From Cognatilysobacter xinjiangensis (GTDB lineage Bacteria > Pseudomonadota > Gammaproteobacteria > Xanthomonadales > Xanthomonadaceae), in NCBI RefSeq assembly GCF_014651995.1, contig NZ_BMXY01000001.1, forward strand, positions 124,001-188,000: a stretch of DNA of 64,000 bases, in the 5' to 3' direction. The number at the start of each line of letters is the position of its first letter. Position 1 is the first letter of the stretch. The notes beneath the pieces were generated by a model. That model was not told the origin of the DNA and made no database searches. It worked only from the letters and a program-made list of their open reading frames with translations. The position numbers and the translations under genes were made by a program. This document shows, piece after piece, positions 47,310 through 57,339 of the stretch.

Positions 47310-48491
47310 TCAGGCCCCGATGTCAGCTTCGATGGGTGCATCGAGGAACAGCTCGAGCACGTCGTTGGTGAAGCGACGCCCCGTTTCCGTAGGGCTCACG
47401 CGTTCGCCATCGTCCTGCAGCCAGCCGCGTTCGCGGGCGGTCGACATCGACGCGGCGATGGCCGCGCGCGGCAGGCCGGTGCGGGCCTCGAACTGCGTCC
47501 ACGCGAAGCCCTCGTGCAGGCGAAGCGCATTCAGCATGAACTCGAAAGGCCGGCGCGCGGGTTCGATGCGTTCGTCGCCGCCGATGGCCGCGGGCGTGCC
47601 GGCGGTTTCGAGATACTTGGTCGGATGCTTGTGCTTCCAGCGGCGCAGGATCGTCTGTTCGGCGCCCAGCGTGATCTTGCCGTGCGCGCCGGCACCGATG
47701 CCGAGGTAGTCACCGAAACGCCAGTAGTTGAGGTTGTGCTCGCTGCGATGGCCGGGGCGTGCGTAGGCACTCGTCTCGTAATGCTGGAAGCCGGCCTGCG
47801 CCAGCAGTGCCTGGCAGCGCTCCTGCATGTCCCAGGCGAGGTCGTCGTCGGGCAGGCGCTCGGGCGGGCGCGCCGCGAACACGGTGTTGGGCTCCAGCGT
47901 GAGCTGGTAGTGGCTGACGTGCGTAGGCGAGAGCGCGATCGCACGCTCGACGTCGCGCTCGGCCATCGCGAGGTCCTGGCCCGGCAGCGCGTACATCAGA
48001 TCGAGGTTGAGCTCGGCGAAGCCGGCGTCCTGCGCGGCGCGGATCGCGCCTTCGGCCTGCGCCGAATCGTGGATGCGGCCGAGCCGCTCGAGGCAGCCGT
48101 CGTCGAAGCTCTGCACGCCGAAGCTCAGGCGGTTGACGCCGGCGGCGCGGTAATCGGCGAGGCGACCGTACTCGGCGGTGCCGGGATTGGCTTCGAGCGT
48201 GATCTCGCAATCCGGCGCGAAGCGAAGGCGCGAGGACGCCTGCTGCAGGAAGCGGTCGACGAGATCGGCCGGCATCAGGCTCGGCGTGCCGCCGCCGAAG
48301 AACACGGTGCGGATCGTGCGGCCCCAGACCAGCGGCAGGTCGAAGTCGAGGTCGGCCAGCAACGCGTCGACGTAGGCCGCCATCGGCAACTCGCCGCGCC
48401 CCTGGTGCGAGTTGAAGTCGCAGTACGGGCACTTCCTCACGCACCACGGCACATGCACGTAGAGCGAGAGGGGCGGGGTGACGAGGCTCAT
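47310..48491 (-). CDS. hemW: Radical SAM heme chaperone HemW
   Basis: 393 residues. Cluster cysteines 17, 21 and 24 (HVPWCVRKCPYCDFNSH). The residue two after the third Cys is Phe, not Cys, which separates HemW from true coproporphyrinogen dehydrogenase HemN. Other landmarks: TVFFGGGTPSLMPADLVDRF, LEANPGTAEYGRLADYRAAG, VNRLSFGVQSFDDGCLERLG, LNLDLMYALPGQDLAMAERD and YLGIGAGAHGKI. The HemW C-terminal domain is present. ATG 48491 overlaps the preceding stop as ATGA. In E. coli the order rdgB-hemW is also found; here one extra gene is inserted between them. Confidence 0.95.
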   Translation of the reverse strand: MSLVTPPLSLYVHVPWCVRKCPYCDFNSHQGRGELPMAAYVDALLADLDFDLPLVWGRTIRTVFFGGGTPSLMPADLVDRFLQQASSRLRFAPDCEITLEANPGTAEYGRLADYRAAGVNRLSFGVQSFDDGCLERLGRIHDSAQAEGAIRAAQDAGFAELNLDLMYALPGQDLAMAERDVERAIALSPTHVSHYQLTLEPNTVFAARPPERLPDDDLAWDMQERCQALLAQAGFQHYETSAYARPGHRSEHNLNYWRFGDYLGIGAGAHGKITLGAEQTILRRWKHKHPTKYLETAGTPAAIGGDERIEPARRPFEFMLNALRLHEGFAWTQFEARTGLPRAAIAASMSTARERGWLQDDGERVSPTETGRRFTNDVLELFLDAPIEADIGA

Positions 48492-48991
48492 GCGGGCGAT
48501 GCGTCGTGCGGCTGGCGGACGTCGTCATGCTCGGGCATGGAGGCCAGCGCGTCGAGCAGGCGCGTGTCGATGCGTGCGCGGCGTCGGCCGTGCACGATCA
48601 TCCACAGCGTCACCGCGCGCGAGGTGGCATGCCGCGCCGACGGCGCGTTCAGCACTACGTGCGCGCCATCGTCGTCCTGCACGATGCGCAGCCGGCACCA
48701 TGGCAAGGGCCAACGGCGCAAGCGCAGCCCGCTGGCCTGGCGCGCGAAGAAGGGATGGAAGCGGAAGCCGCCGCGCGCCTCGCGAAGATGCAGCAGGGGG
48801 CCTTCGATCAGCGCCCACTGCAGCCGCGACATGCCCGCCAGCGACGAGGCCAGCAGCGCGATCAATCCCGGCATCGGCCCGAACGCCGCCAGCGTCGCCA
48901 GCGTGACGATGGCGCCGGTGGCCGCCACCATCGCGATGCCGATGCGGCGCGACTGCCAGCCGACGTCGAGCGTGTCGCGCAGCGTGCTCAT
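48488..48991 (-). CDS. Small membrane protein of unknown function
   Basis: 167 residues from ATG 48991, which overlaps the rdgB stop (ATGA) and has GGAGGG upstream. Two adjacent hydrophobic helices at about 19-55 (IGIAMVAATGAIVTLATLAA, GLIALLASSLAGMS), then a basic soluble part with FHPFFARQASGLRLRRWPLP and SRAVTLWMIVHGRRRARIDT. The layout, two short helices then a beta-rich tail, resembles the inner-membrane YcxB/toxin CptA group, but I cannot confirm that. It ends inside the hemW start, so it is firmly part of this operon. Confidence 0.7.
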   Translation of the reverse strand: MSTLRDTLDVGWQSRRIGIAMVAATGAIVTLATLAAFGPMPGLIALLASSLAGMSRLQWALIEGPLLHLREARGGFRFHPFFARQASGLRLRRWPLPWCRLRIVQDDDGAHVVLNAPSARHATSRAVTLWMIVHGRRRARIDTRLLDALASMPEHDDVRQPHDASPA

Positions 48992-49587
48992 CCTGCCCTC
49001 CACTCCGCCAGCCGCGCGCGCAGCGCCTCGACCGCGCGGCCGCGGTGGCTGATGCGCGCCTTGGTATCGGGATCGAGTTCGGCGGCCGATTTCCCCAGCG
49101 CCGGGTCGAGGAACACCGGGTCGTAGCCGAAGCCGCCGGCGCCGCGCGGCGCCTCAAGGATGCTGCCGTGCCAGCTGCCTTCGGCGATCAGCGGGCGCGG
49201 GTCCTCGGCATTGCGCAGCAGCACGATGACGGCGTGGAAATATGCGCCGCGCTCGGCCTCGAGGCGGCCGTCCAGCTCGCCGAGCAGCTTGTCGATGTTG
49301 GCGGCGGGATCGGCCAGCGCGCCGGCGTAGCGCGCCGAATACAGCCCGGGTGCGCCGTCGAGCGCGTCCACGCACAGGCCCGAGTCGTCGGCCAGCGCCG
49401 GCAGGCCGGTCAGCCGCGAGGCGTGGCGGGCCTTGAGCAGCGCGTTCTCGACGAAGCTCAGCCCCGTCTCGTCGACCTCGCCGATGCCCAGCTCGCCCTG
49501 GGACACGCATTCCAGGCCGAGCGGGACCAGCAGCCGCTCGAACTCGGCGAGCTTGCCCCGGTTGCCGGTGGCGACGACCACTTTCAT
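48988..49587 (-). CDS. rdgB: dITP/XTP pyrophosphatase RdgB
   Basis: House-cleaning enzyme that removes deaminated purine nucleotides. 199 residues from ATG 49587; ATG 49596 three codons earlier is possible. Seen: KVVVATGNRGKLAEFERLL, SFVENALLKARHASRLTGLP, ALADDSGLCVDALDGAPGLY, SARYAG, GGFGYDPVFLDPALGKSAAE and SHRGRAVEAL. Lies 40 bases after rph (same strand) and is coupled by ATGA to the membrane-protein gene. An rph-rdgB-hemW neighbourhood is common in gamma-proteobacteria. Confidence 0.96.
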   Translation of the reverse strand: MKVVVATGNRGKLAEFERLLVPLGLECVSQGELGIGEVDETGLSFVENALLKARHASRLTGLPALADDSGLCVDALDGAPGLYSARYAGALADPAANIDKLLGELDGRLEAERGAYFHAVIVLLRNAEDPRPLIAEGSWHGSILEAPRGAGGFGYDPVFLDPALGKSAAELDPDTKARISHRGRAVEALRARLAEWRAG

Positions 49588-49627
49588 GGCAGCCATCGTC
49601 TCGCCGGGGCGGTGTAGGCGGGGTGGA

Positions 49628-50371
49628 TCAGAGCGCGAGCGCTTCGCGCTGGAACGCCACCAGCTGCGCGATGCCCACCTCGGCGAGGTCGGTCAGCGCG
49701 TTCAGCTCGTCGCGGCGGAAGGCATGGCCCTCGGCCGTGCCCTGCAGCTCGATGAAGCCGCCGCCGTCGTTCATCACCACGTTCATGTCGGTGTCGCAGT
49801 CGCTGTCCTCGGCGTAGTCCAGGTCGAGCACCGGCACACCGCGATACACGCCCACCGACACCGCCGCCACCGCGCCGACGATCGGATCGCGCTTGATCTC
49901 GCCGCGCCCTCGCAGCCACTGCATGGCGTCGACCAGCGCGACATAGGCGCCGGTGATCGCTGCGGTGCGGGTACCGCCGTCGGCCTGCAGCACGTCGCAG
50001 TCGAGGGTGACGGTACGCTCGCCGAGCGCGCGGCGGTCGACGCAGGCGCGCAGCGAACGGCCGATCAGGCGCTGGATCTCCAGCGTGCGGCCGCCCTGCT
50101 TGCCGCGCGCGGCCTCGCGGTCGTTACGGGTATTGGTCGAGCGCGGCAGCATGCCGTACTCGGCGGTGACCCAGCCCTCGCCCTTGCCACGCAGGAAGCC
50201 GGGCACGCGGGCTTCGACGCTGGCCGTGCAGAGCACGCGCGTCTCGCCGAACTCGATCAGCACCGAGCCTTCCGCGTGCTTGGTGAAGCCACGCGTGATG
50301 CGCACCGGTCGCAGCTGGTCGGGCGCGCGGCCGGAGGGGCGTGCGAAGGCTGCGGGAACTGCCGCGGTCAT
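49628..50371 (-). CDS. rph: Ribonuclease PH
   Basis: Phosphorolytic 3'-5' exonuclease that trims tRNA 3' ends. 247 residues. Seen: [120 protein letters not shown] and [20 protein letters not shown] with the catalytic Asp residues. All core motifs are intact, so it is not the truncated form known from E. coli K-12. It diverges from yicC with 67 bases between starts. Confidence 0.97.
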   Translation of the reverse strand: MTAAVPAAFARPSGRAPDQLRPVRITRGFTKHAEGSVLIEFGETRVLCTASVEARVPGFLRGKGEGWVTAEYGMLPRSTNTRNDREAARGKQGGRTLEIQRLIGRSLRACVDRRALGERTVTLDCDVLQADGGTRTAAITGAYVALVDAMQWLRGRGEIKRDPIVGAVAAVSVGVYRGVPVLDLDYAEDSDCDTDMNVVMNDGGGFIELQGTAEGHAFRRDELNALTDLAEVGIAQLVAFQREALAL

Positions 50372-50438
50372 GGCGCGATATCCGTGAAACGGCGCGTGAG
50401 CGTACCATCCGCACCCCGCCGTCCCGGCAGGAGTCGCG

Positions 50439-51302
50439 ATGTCCATCCGCAGCATGACCGCCTTCGCCGGCGGCGAAACGACCACGCCATGGGGCACGCT
50501 CGCCTGCGAGCTGCGGTCGGTGAACCACCGCTTCCTCGAGATCGCCACGCGCCTGCCCGACGAGCTGCGCGTGCTCGAGCCCGCGCTGCGCGAGCGTATC
50601 GGCGCGCGCATCAGCCGCGGCAAGGTCGACGTCAGCCTGCGCTTTCGCGCGGTCGAGGGCGCGGGCGCGCTGCAGGTCGATCGTGAGCGGCTGGCCGAGC
50701 TGTCGCGCCTGGCGCGCGAGCTCGAAGCCGACTTCCCGGGCCTGCGCACCGATTTCTCGCAGCTGCTGCAGATCCCCGGTGTGGTGAAGGGCGAGGGCAC
50801 CGATGCCGCCGCGCTGCAGGCCGAGGCGCTGGCGCTGCTGGACCGCGTGCTGGACGACTTCGTGGCCGCGCGTGAGCGCGAGGGCGCCAAGCTCGCGCAG
50901 GCGATCGTCGACCGACTCGACGCAATCGCGACCATCCGCGAGACCGTGCGCGAATGCATCCCGGCGATCCGCGAAGGCCAGCGCACGCGACTGGAGACGC
51001 GCCTCGCGGACTTGCCGGTGCCGGTCGATCCCGGTCGCATCGAGCAGGAGCTGGTGATGGCGCTGCAGAAGCTCGACGTCGACGAGGAGCTCGATCGCCT
51101 CGATGCCCACCTCGCCGAGGCGCGCCGCGTGCTCAAGCTGCGCGAGGCGGTGGGCCGCCGGCTGGACTTCCTGCTGCAGGAATTCAACCGCGAGGCGAAC
51201 ACCCTGGGCAGCAAGTCGGTCGACAGCCGCACCTCGTCCGCCGCGATCGATCTCAAGGTGTTGATCGACCAGATCCGCGAGCAGGTCCAGAACATCGAGT
51301 GA
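50439..51302 (+). CDS. yicC: YicC family endoribonuclease-like protein
   Basis: 287 residues, full length for the family. YicC of E. coli is a sugar-phosphate-stress-linked endoribonuclease that helps degrade the sRNA RyhB. Seen: [53 protein letters not shown], and the C-terminal DUF1732 part [40 protein letters not shown]. Start ATG 50439 with GCAGGAG upstream. TACCAT at 50403-50408 may be a -10 box. It is followed by gmk after 80 bases; yicC-gmk-rpoZ-spoT is a frequent order. Confidence 0.94.
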   Translation: MSIRSMTAFAGGETTTPWGTLACELRSVNHRFLEIATRLPDELRVLEPALRERIGARISRGKVDVSLRFRAVEGAGALQVDRERLAELSRLARELEADFPGLRTDFSQLLQIPGVVKGEGTDAAALQAEALALLDRVLDDFVAAREREGAKLAQAIVDRLDAIATIRETVRECIPAIREGQRTRLETRLADLPVPVDPGRIEQELVMALQKLDVDEELDRLDAHLAEARRVLKLREAVGRRLDFLLQEFNREANTLGSKSVDSRTSSAAIDLKVLIDQIREQVQNIE

Positions 51303-51382
51303 CGTCCCGCCGGGCGGGCCGCCAAAGCGGTTAGCATTCGCCAGCCCGGCCCCGCCGACCTCCGCAGACCACCAACCGGCCC

Positions 51383-52006
51383 ATGCGCGGAACACTCTTC
51401 ATCGTCGCGGCGCCCTCCGGCGCGGGCAAATCCAGCATCGTGAACGCGGTGCTCGCCCGCGATCCGAACATCTGCCTGTCGATCTCGTTTACCTCGCGCG
51501 CACCGCGCCCGGGCGAGCGGCACGCCGAGCACTACCACTTCGTCAGCGCCGCCGAGTTCGAGAACATGGTCGCCGCCGGCGACTTCTTCGAGCACGCGCT
51601 GGTGCATGGCGACTGGAAGGGTACGGCGCGGCAGTCGGTCGAGCCGCAGTTGAACGCCGGCCGCGACGTGCTGCTGGAGATCGACTGGCAGGGCGCGCGC
51701 CAGGTACGCGCCAAGGTGCCGGACGCGATCAGCGTGTTCATCCTCCCGCCGTCGCGCGCCGCGCTCGACGAGCGCATGCGCAAGCGCGGGCAGGACAGCG
51801 AGGCGGTGATCCGCCAGCGCCTGGACGCCGCCCGCGAGGAAATGAGCCACTACGGCGAGTTCGACTACCTCGTGGTCAACGAGGACTTCGACACCGCGGT
51901 GTCGGAGATGTGCGCGATCTTCACTTCCAGCCGCCTGCTGCGCGACCGCCAGGTCGCCCGCCATGCCCGACTGATCAGCGCGCTGCTGGCCGACGACAGA
52001 TCCTGA
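51383..52006 (+). CDS. gmk: Guanylate kinase Gmk
   Basis: Phosphorylates GMP to GDP. 207 residues (E. coli 207). P-loop at about 10-18 ([11 protein letters not shown]), GMP site [60 protein letters not shown], and [26 protein letters not shown] at 51332-51337 is a possible -10 box. GDP supply fits the neighbouring spoT, which uses GDP and GTP to make (p)ppGpp. Confidence 0.97.
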   Translation: MRGTLFIVAAPSGAGKSSIVNAVLARDPNICLSISFTSRAPRPGERHAEHYHFVSAAEFENMVAAGDFFEHALVHGDWKGTARQSVEPQLNAGRDVLLEIDWQGARQVRAKVPDAISVFILPPSRAALDERMRKRGQDSEAVIRQRLDAAREEMSHYGEFDYLVVNEDFDTAVSEMCAIFTSSRLLRDRQVARHARLISALLADDRS

Positions 52007-52048
52007 TCCGGCCGGCGCGGCCTAACTGACTGATTCCAAAGGAAAGGC

Positions 52049-52077
52049 TTGCCTCGTTCGGCGGGCGGGCCTACACT
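52049..52077 (+). promoter_or_regulatory. Sigma-70 promoter of rpoZ
   Basis: TTGCCT at 52049-52054 and TACACT at 52072-52077 with a 17-base spacer, about 50 bases before the rpoZ ATG. Confidence 0.65.
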
Positions 52078-52127
52078 TCTCGCCCCTTTCGCATCACGTG
52101 GCGCGCCGTCCGGCCGCCGGGAGCCCC

Positions 52128-52424
52128 ATGGCCCGCATCACCGTAGAAGACTGCCTGCAGGTCGTCGACAACCGTTTCGAGCTCGTCATGATGGCGTCCA
52201 AGCGCGCCCGCCAGCTCGCCGCCGGCGTCGACGCCCAGCTCGACAACGACGCGAACGACAAGCCGACCGTGCTCGCGCTGCGCGAGATCGCCGCCCGCCG
52301 CATCGACAACGACTACATCGACGCCGTCGAAAAGGCCGAGCGCGAGCGCAAGGAGCGCGAGGCGCTGGAATGGGCCGCCGCCGAGGTGGTCGCCGACGAC
52401 GACCTGTCGAAGGGCGACGACTGA
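52128..52424 (+). CDS. rpoZ: RNA polymerase omega subunit RpoZ
   Basis: 98 residues, the xanthomonad size. Omega helps assemble beta-prime and forms part of a ppGpp site on the polymerase. Seen: [47 protein letters not shown], and an acidic tail. Start ATG 52128, with GGGAG upstream. Own promoter upstream and terminator downstream, so it appears as a single-gene unit between gmk and spoT. Confidence 0.96.
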   Translation: MARITVEDCLQVVDNRFELVMMASKRARQLAAGVDAQLDNDANDKPTVLALREIAARRIDNDYIDAVEKAERERKEREALEWAAAEVVADDDLSKGDD

Positions 52425-52451
52425 TCCACCGGTCCCGCCGATCGATCCCGG

Positions 52452-52477
52452 AAAGCCCCGCCATCGGCGGGGCTTTT
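52452..52477 (+). terminator. Rho-independent terminator after rpoZ
   Basis: 11-base stem AAAGCCCCGCC / GGCGGGGCTTT (52452-52462 with 52466-52476), loop ATC, ending in TTTT then CGTTT. It lies 28 bases after the rpoZ stop and separates rpoZ from spoT transcription. Confidence 0.88.
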
Positions 52478-52546
52478 CGTTTCCGCACGTCCGTCACGGA
52501 TCGTGGACGGCGGTGAACCGGCGGCCGGAGGCCACGCCATAAACCG

Positions 52547-52574
52547 TTGCGCCCTAGGGGCGCGCCCGTATAGT
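52547..52574 (+). promoter_or_regulatory. spoT promoter, placed for a leaderless message
   Basis: TTGCGC (52547-52552), 16 bases, TATAGT (52569-52574), then only 8 bases to the spoT ATG at 52583. Start of transcription would fall at or within 1-2 bases of the ATG. No ribosome site is present. Confidence 0.6.
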
Positions 52575-52582
52575 CGGTCGCA

Positions 52583-54769
52583 ATGAGTTCGTTCGATCGC
52601 GTCGCCAGCCCGAAAACCGCCTCCGTCCCGGTTCCCGCCGACGAGGTGCCGGAGTACGTCCTCGAGCTGGAGCGTGCCGCCTCCTATCTGGGCGAGGAAC
52701 AGCGCGCGCTGCTGCGCAAGGCCTGGCGCATCGGCGCCGAGGCGCATGCGGGCCAGACGCGCAAATCCGGCGAGCCCTACATCACCCATCCCGTCGCGGT
52801 GGCCAAGGTGCTGGCCGAGCAGGGACTGGACCCCGAGACGCTGATCGCCGCGATCCTGCACGACACGCTCGAGGACACCGAGCTCTCGCGCGAGCAGCTG
52901 GTCGCCGAGTTCGGCGAGACCGTGGCCGAGCTGGTCGACGGCGTGACCAAGCTCGACAAGCTGCAGTTCCGCGACCGCCAGGAAGCCGCCGCCGAGAGCT
53001 TCCGCAAGATGCTGCTGGCGATGTCGCGCGACCTGCGCGTCATCCTGATCAAGCTCGCCGATCGCCTGCACAACATGCGCACGCTGGGCGCGCAAAGCCC
53101 CGAATCGCGCAAGCGCATCGCGCGCGAGACGATCGAGATCTACGCGCCGATCGCGCAGCGCCTGGGCATGAACCTCTTCAAGGCCGAGTTGCAGGACCAC
53201 GGCTTCCGCGCGCTGCATCCGTGGCGGCACGCGGTGATCGAGAAGCGCATCCGCACCCAGCCGGTGATGCGCCGCGAGTTGATCGTGCAGATCGAGGCCA
53301 ACCTCGCGCAGAAGCTCGCGAAGGAAAAACTCATCCATCGGCTGGTGAGCCGGGTGAAGTCGCCCTGGAGCATCTACACCAAGATGCGCTCGGAGCAGAA
53401 GAGCTTCCGCCAGGTGATGGACGTGTTCGGCTTCCGCGTCGTGGTGCGCAACGTGGGCGACTGCTACCGCGCGCTCGGCGTCGCGCATGCCACCTACAAG
53501 CCGCTGGATTCGCGCTTCCGCGACTTCATCGCCATCCCCAAGGCGAACGGCTACCAGTCGCTGCACACGGTGCTGTTCGGCCCGTACGGCTCGCCGGTGG
53601 AGGTCCAGATCCGTACCGAAGAGATGGACCTCATCGCCGAGCGCGGCATCGCGGCGCACTGGTCGTACAAGTTCGGCGGCGAAGGCTTCAACGGTGCTCA
53701 GAGCCGCGCGCACCACTGGGTGACCAACCTGGTGGAATCGCAGCGCTCGGCGGGCTCGTCGCTCGAATTCCTCGAGAACGTGAAGGTCGACCTGTTCCCG
53801 GACGAGGTCTACGTGTTCACGCCGAAGGGCGACATCCTTTCGCTGCCACGCAATTCCACCGCGCTCGATTTCGCCTACGCCGTGCATACCGATATCGGCA
53901 ACACGGCGGTGGCCGCGCGCGTGGACGGCAAGCTGGTCCCGCTGCGCACCAAGCTCGCGAGCGGCCATCGCGTCGACATCATCACCGCGCGCTCGGCGAC
54001 GCCGAAACCGCAGTGGCTTGAATTCGTCGTCACAGGCAAGGCCCGCACGGCGATCCGCCAGCAGCTCAAGCAGCTGGAGCACGAGGATGCCGTGCAGATC
54101 GGCCATCGCATGCTCGACCGCGCGCTGGAAGCGCTCGACACCTCGCTCGAGCGCGTGCCGGCCACGCGGCTCGAGACCTACCTCGGCGACAACCGCTACG
54201 CGCGGCTGGAAGCGCTGCTGGCCGACATCGCGCTCGGCAACCGCATGCCGCAGCAGGTGGCGCTGGCGCTGGTGCGCGAGCAGGGCTCGAACCTGCAGCC
54301 GCGCGCCGAGGATCCGGGCCACGCGATGCGCGACCGCATCCTGATCACAGGCAACGAGAAGGGCGTGATTTCCTTCGCGGCCTGCTGCCTGCCGGTGCCG
54401 GGCGACGAGATCATGGGCTACCACACCGCCGGCAAGGGCATCGTGGTGCATCGCCTGGACTGTCCGAACGTCGCCGAGTACCGCAAGTCGCCCGACCGCT
54501 GGGTGCCGATCGGCTGGGACCGCCAGGTGCAGGGCGATTTCCACGCCGCGCTCAAGATCGAGGTCGACAACCGCCCCGGTGCGCTTGCGCAGATCGCCGC
54601 CGGCATCGCCGAGGCGAAGGCGAACATCGATCGCGTGGAATACATCGAGCGCGATGCGAACGTCGCGGTGCTGCGTTTCGGCATCGAGGTGTCCGATCGC
54701 CGCCACCTCGCCGACGTCATGCGCAAGGTGCGCAAACTGAGCGTCGCGCTGGGCGTGCAGCGTATCTAG
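52583..54769 (+). CDS. spoT: Bifunctional (p)ppGpp synthetase/hydrolase SpoT
   Basis: 728 residues. Order: HD hydrolase domain with His93-Asp94 ([20 protein letters not shown]) and [14 protein letters not shown]; synthetase domain with [40 protein letters not shown] and [23 protein letters not shown] domain about 405-465; C-terminal ACT domain ([20 protein letters not shown]). The motif at 311-314 is RFRD, the basic form found in bifunctional enzymes rather than the acidic RelA form, and the hydrolase site is intact, so both activities are expected. Ten bases between rpoZ-type signals and ATG leave no leader. Confidence 0.97.
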   Translation: MSSFDRVASPKTASVPVPADEVPEYVLELERAASYLGEEQRALLRKAWRIGAEAHAGQTRKSGEPYITHPVAVAKVLAEQGLDPETLIAAILHDTLEDTELSREQLVAEFGETVAELVDGVTKLDKLQFRDRQEAAAESFRKMLLAMSRDLRVILIKLADRLHNMRTLGAQSPESRKRIARETIEIYAPIAQRLGMNLFKAELQDHGFRALHPWRHAVIEKRIRTQPVMRRELIVQIEANLAQKLAKEKLIHRLVSRVKSPWSIYTKMRSEQKSFRQVMDVFGFRVVVRNVGDCYRALGVAHATYKPLDSRFRDFIAIPKANGYQSLHTVLFGPYGSPVEVQIRTEEMDLIAERGIAAHWSYKFGGEGFNGAQSRAHHWVTNLVESQRSAGSSLEFLENVKVDLFPDEVYVFTPKGDILSLPRNSTALDFAYAVHTDIGNTAVAARVDGKLVPLRTKLASGHRVDIITARSATPKPQWLEFVVTGKARTAIRQQLKQLEHEDAVQIGHRMLDRALEALDTSLERVPATRLETYLGDNRYARLEALLADIALGNRMPQQVALALVREQGSNLQPRAEDPGHAMRDRILITGNEKGVISFAACCLPVPGDEIMGYHTAGKGIVVHRLDCPNVAEYRKSPDRWVPIGWDRQVQGDFHAALKIEVDNRPGALAQIAAGIAEAKANIDRVEYIERDANVAVLRFGIEVSDRRHLADVMRKVRKLSVALGVQRI

Positions 54770-54827
54770 CGTCTCAGCGTTCGCGAACGGCTTCGCTACA
54801 CTCCGGGTTTTCTCCGGATTCGCCGCC

Positions 54828-55211
<384 letters not shown>

Positions 55212-55212
55212 C

Positions 55213-57318
55213 ATGCCCCGCGCGGCGCGACCGACGCCTGCCCTCGCGCCGGCCGGCGATGCGCCGCTGACGTCGCTGCGCGGCTGCGGGCCGGCGCTCG
55301 CGGAGAAGCTCGCCACGCGCGGGCTCTCCACCGTGCAGGACCTCTGGCTGCAGTTGCCGCGCGGCTACGAGGACCGCACGAAGATCGTGCCGATCCGCGA
55401 GCTGCAGGCCGGCGCTGCGGCGCAGGTCGAAGGCGTGGTCGAGGCGGTCGAGAAGGGTTTCCGCTACCGGCCGATGCTGAAGGTGGCGATCTCGGACGAC
55501 TCGCACGGCACCCTGGTGCTGCGTTTCTTCCACTTCCGCGCAGCGCAGGTCGCGCAGTTCCAGCCGGGCACGCGCCTGCGCTGTTATGGCACGCCGCGGC
55601 TGGGCCCTCAGGGGCTGGAGATCGTGCATCCGAGCTATCGCGTGGTCGAGCCGGACGAGGCGCTGGGCAGCGTGCTCGATCCGGTCTATCCGCAGATCGA
55701 GGGCGTCGCGCCCGCCACGCTGCGGCGGCTGATCGGGCTCGCCGTCGATCGCCTGCCGCCCGATGCCGCTCTCGAACTGCTGCCCGTCGAGTGGTGGGCC
55801 GACCTCGGCCTGCCGTCGCTGCACGAAGCGCTGGTGACCGTGCATCGCCCGCAGGCCGGCGACGACATTCCCGCGCTGCTGTCGGGGCGTCATCCCGCGC
55901 AGCGCCGGCTCGCGCTCGAGGAACTGCTCGCGCACCACCTGAGCCTGCGCGGTCAGCGTCGTGCGCATCGCGCGCATGCGGCGCCGGCACTGCGCGATGC
56001 ACGCCTTGCGAACGCGTTGCGCGACGGCCTGCCGTTCCGCCTTACCGGCGCGCAGGCGCGCGTGTTCGCCGAGGTGGCGCGCGATCTCGCGCAGCCGGTG
56101 CCGATGCTGCGACTGGTGCAGGGCGACGTCGGCTCGGGCAAGACCGTGGTCGCTGCGATGGCGGCGCTGCTCGCGGTCGGCGATGGCCAGCAGGCCGCGC
56201 TCATGGCGCCCACCGAGCTGCTCGCCGAGCAGCACCTGGTCAACCTGCGCGGCTGGCTGGAACCGCTCGGCGTGCGCGTGGCATGGCTCGCCGGCAAGGT
56301 CACGGGCAAGGCGCGCGCGAAGGTGCTGGCGGAGGTCGCCTCGGGCGAGGCGCAAGTCGTCGTCGGCACCCATGCGCTGATGCAGGAGGGCGTTGCCTTC
56401 CACGACCTCGCGCTGGCCATCGTCGACGAGCAGCACCGCTTCGGTGTGCACCAGCGCCTGGCGCTGGTCGACAAGGGCCCGCGTGCGCGCGGCAACGTGC
56501 CGCATCAGCTGGTGATGACCGCCACGCCGATCCCGCGCACGCTGGCGATGGCCGCGTACGCCGACCTCGATGTCTCCACCATCGACGAGTTGCCGCCGGG
56601 GCGCACGCCGGTGACGACCGTGGTGCTCGGCGCCGACCGTCGCCCCGAGCTCGTCGAGCGCATCCGTCGCGCCTGCGCGGAAGGCCGCCAGGCGTACTGG
56701 GTGTGCACGCTGATCGACGAGAGCGACGAGGTCGTCGCCCGCGCCGCGCAGACCACCTTCGACGAGCTCACCGCGCAGCTGCCGGAGCTGCGCCTCGGCT
56801 TCGTGCACGGCCGCATGCGGCCCGCGGAGAAACAGGCGGCGATGCTCGCGTTCAAGAACGGCGACATCGACCTGCTGGTCGCGACGACGGTGATCGAGGT
56901 CGGCGTCGACGTGCCAAACGCCTCGCTGATGATCATCGAGAACGCGGAGCGCCTCGGCCTGTCGCAGCTGCACCAGTTGCGCGGGCGGGTCGGGCGCGGC
57001 AGTGCGCAGTCGAGCTGCGTGCTGCTCTACCAGCCGCCGCTGTCGCAGATGGCGCGCGAGCGGCTCGCCACCATGCGGGAGACCAACGACGGCTTCGTCA
57101 TCGCCGAGCGCGATCTCGAGCTGCGCGGCCCCGGCGAACTGCTCGGCACGCGCCAGACCGGCCTGGCCGAATTCCGCGTCGCCGACCTCACGCGCGATGC
57201 CGACCTCATGCCGCGCGTGCAACTCCTCGGCGAGCGCATCGCCGAGCGCGCGCCGCAACTCGGCGGGCGCATCGTCGCGCGTTGGGTCGGTGGCGCCGTG
57301 CGCTACGCCTCGGCCTGA
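55213..57318 (+). CDS. recG: ATP-dependent DNA helicase RecG
   Basis: Remodels stalled replication forks and branched DNA. 701 residues. N-terminal wedge/OB domain (ELPRG-type LQLPRGYEDRTKIVPIREL, then VLRFFHF). Helicase motifs: Walker A LVQGDVGSGKTVVAAMAALL, APTELLAEQH, DEQHRFGVHQRLALVDKG, VMTATPIPRTLAMAAYADLD, and C-terminal LVATTVIEVGVDVPNASLMI, RLGLSQLHQLRGRVGRG, then FVIAERDLELRGPGELLGTR with the TRG-type end. Intact. Its end contains the -10 box of the next gene. Confidence 0.97.
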   Translation: MPRAARPTPALAPAGDAPLTSLRGCGPALAEKLATRGLSTVQDLWLQLPRGYEDRTKIVPIRELQAGAAAQVEGVVEAVEKGFRYRPMLKVAISDDSHGTLVLRFFHFRAAQVAQFQPGTRLRCYGTPRLGPQGLEIVHPSYRVVEPDEALGSVLDPVYPQIEGVAPATLRRLIGLAVDRLPPDAALELLPVEWWADLGLPSLHEALVTVHRPQAGDDIPALLSGRHPAQRRLALEELLAHHLSLRGQRRAHRAHAAPALRDARLANALRDGLPFRLTGAQARVFAEVARDLAQPVPMLRLVQGDVGSGKTVVAAMAALLAVGDGQQAALMAPTELLAEQHLVNLRGWLEPLGVRVAWLAGKVTGKARAKVLAEVASGEAQVVVGTHALMQEGVAFHDLALAIVDEQHRFGVHQRLALVDKGPRARGNVPHQLVMTATPIPRTLAMAAYADLDVSTIDELPPGRTPVTTVVLGADRRPELVERIRRACAEGRQAYWVCTLIDESDEVVARAAQTTFDELTAQLPELRLGFVHGRMRPAEKQAAMLAFKNGDIDLLVATTVIEVGVDVPNASLMIIENAERLGLSQLHQLRGRVGRGSAQSSCVLLYQPPLSQMARERLATMRETNDGFVIAERDLELRGPGELLGTRQTGLAEFRVADLTRDADLMPRVQLLGERIAERAPQLGGRIVARWVGGAVRYASA

Positions 57319-57327
57319 GCGGGCGCG

Positions 57328-57333
57328 CATAAT
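57328..57333 (+). promoter_or_regulatory. -10 box placed for a leaderless nucleoside hydrolase message
   Basis: CATAAT, 6 bases, then ATG 57340. Five of six bases match the -10 consensus. It lies in the 21-base gap after recG. No clear -35 or ribosome site. Confidence 0.5.
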
Positions 57334-57339
57334 CGGTCG

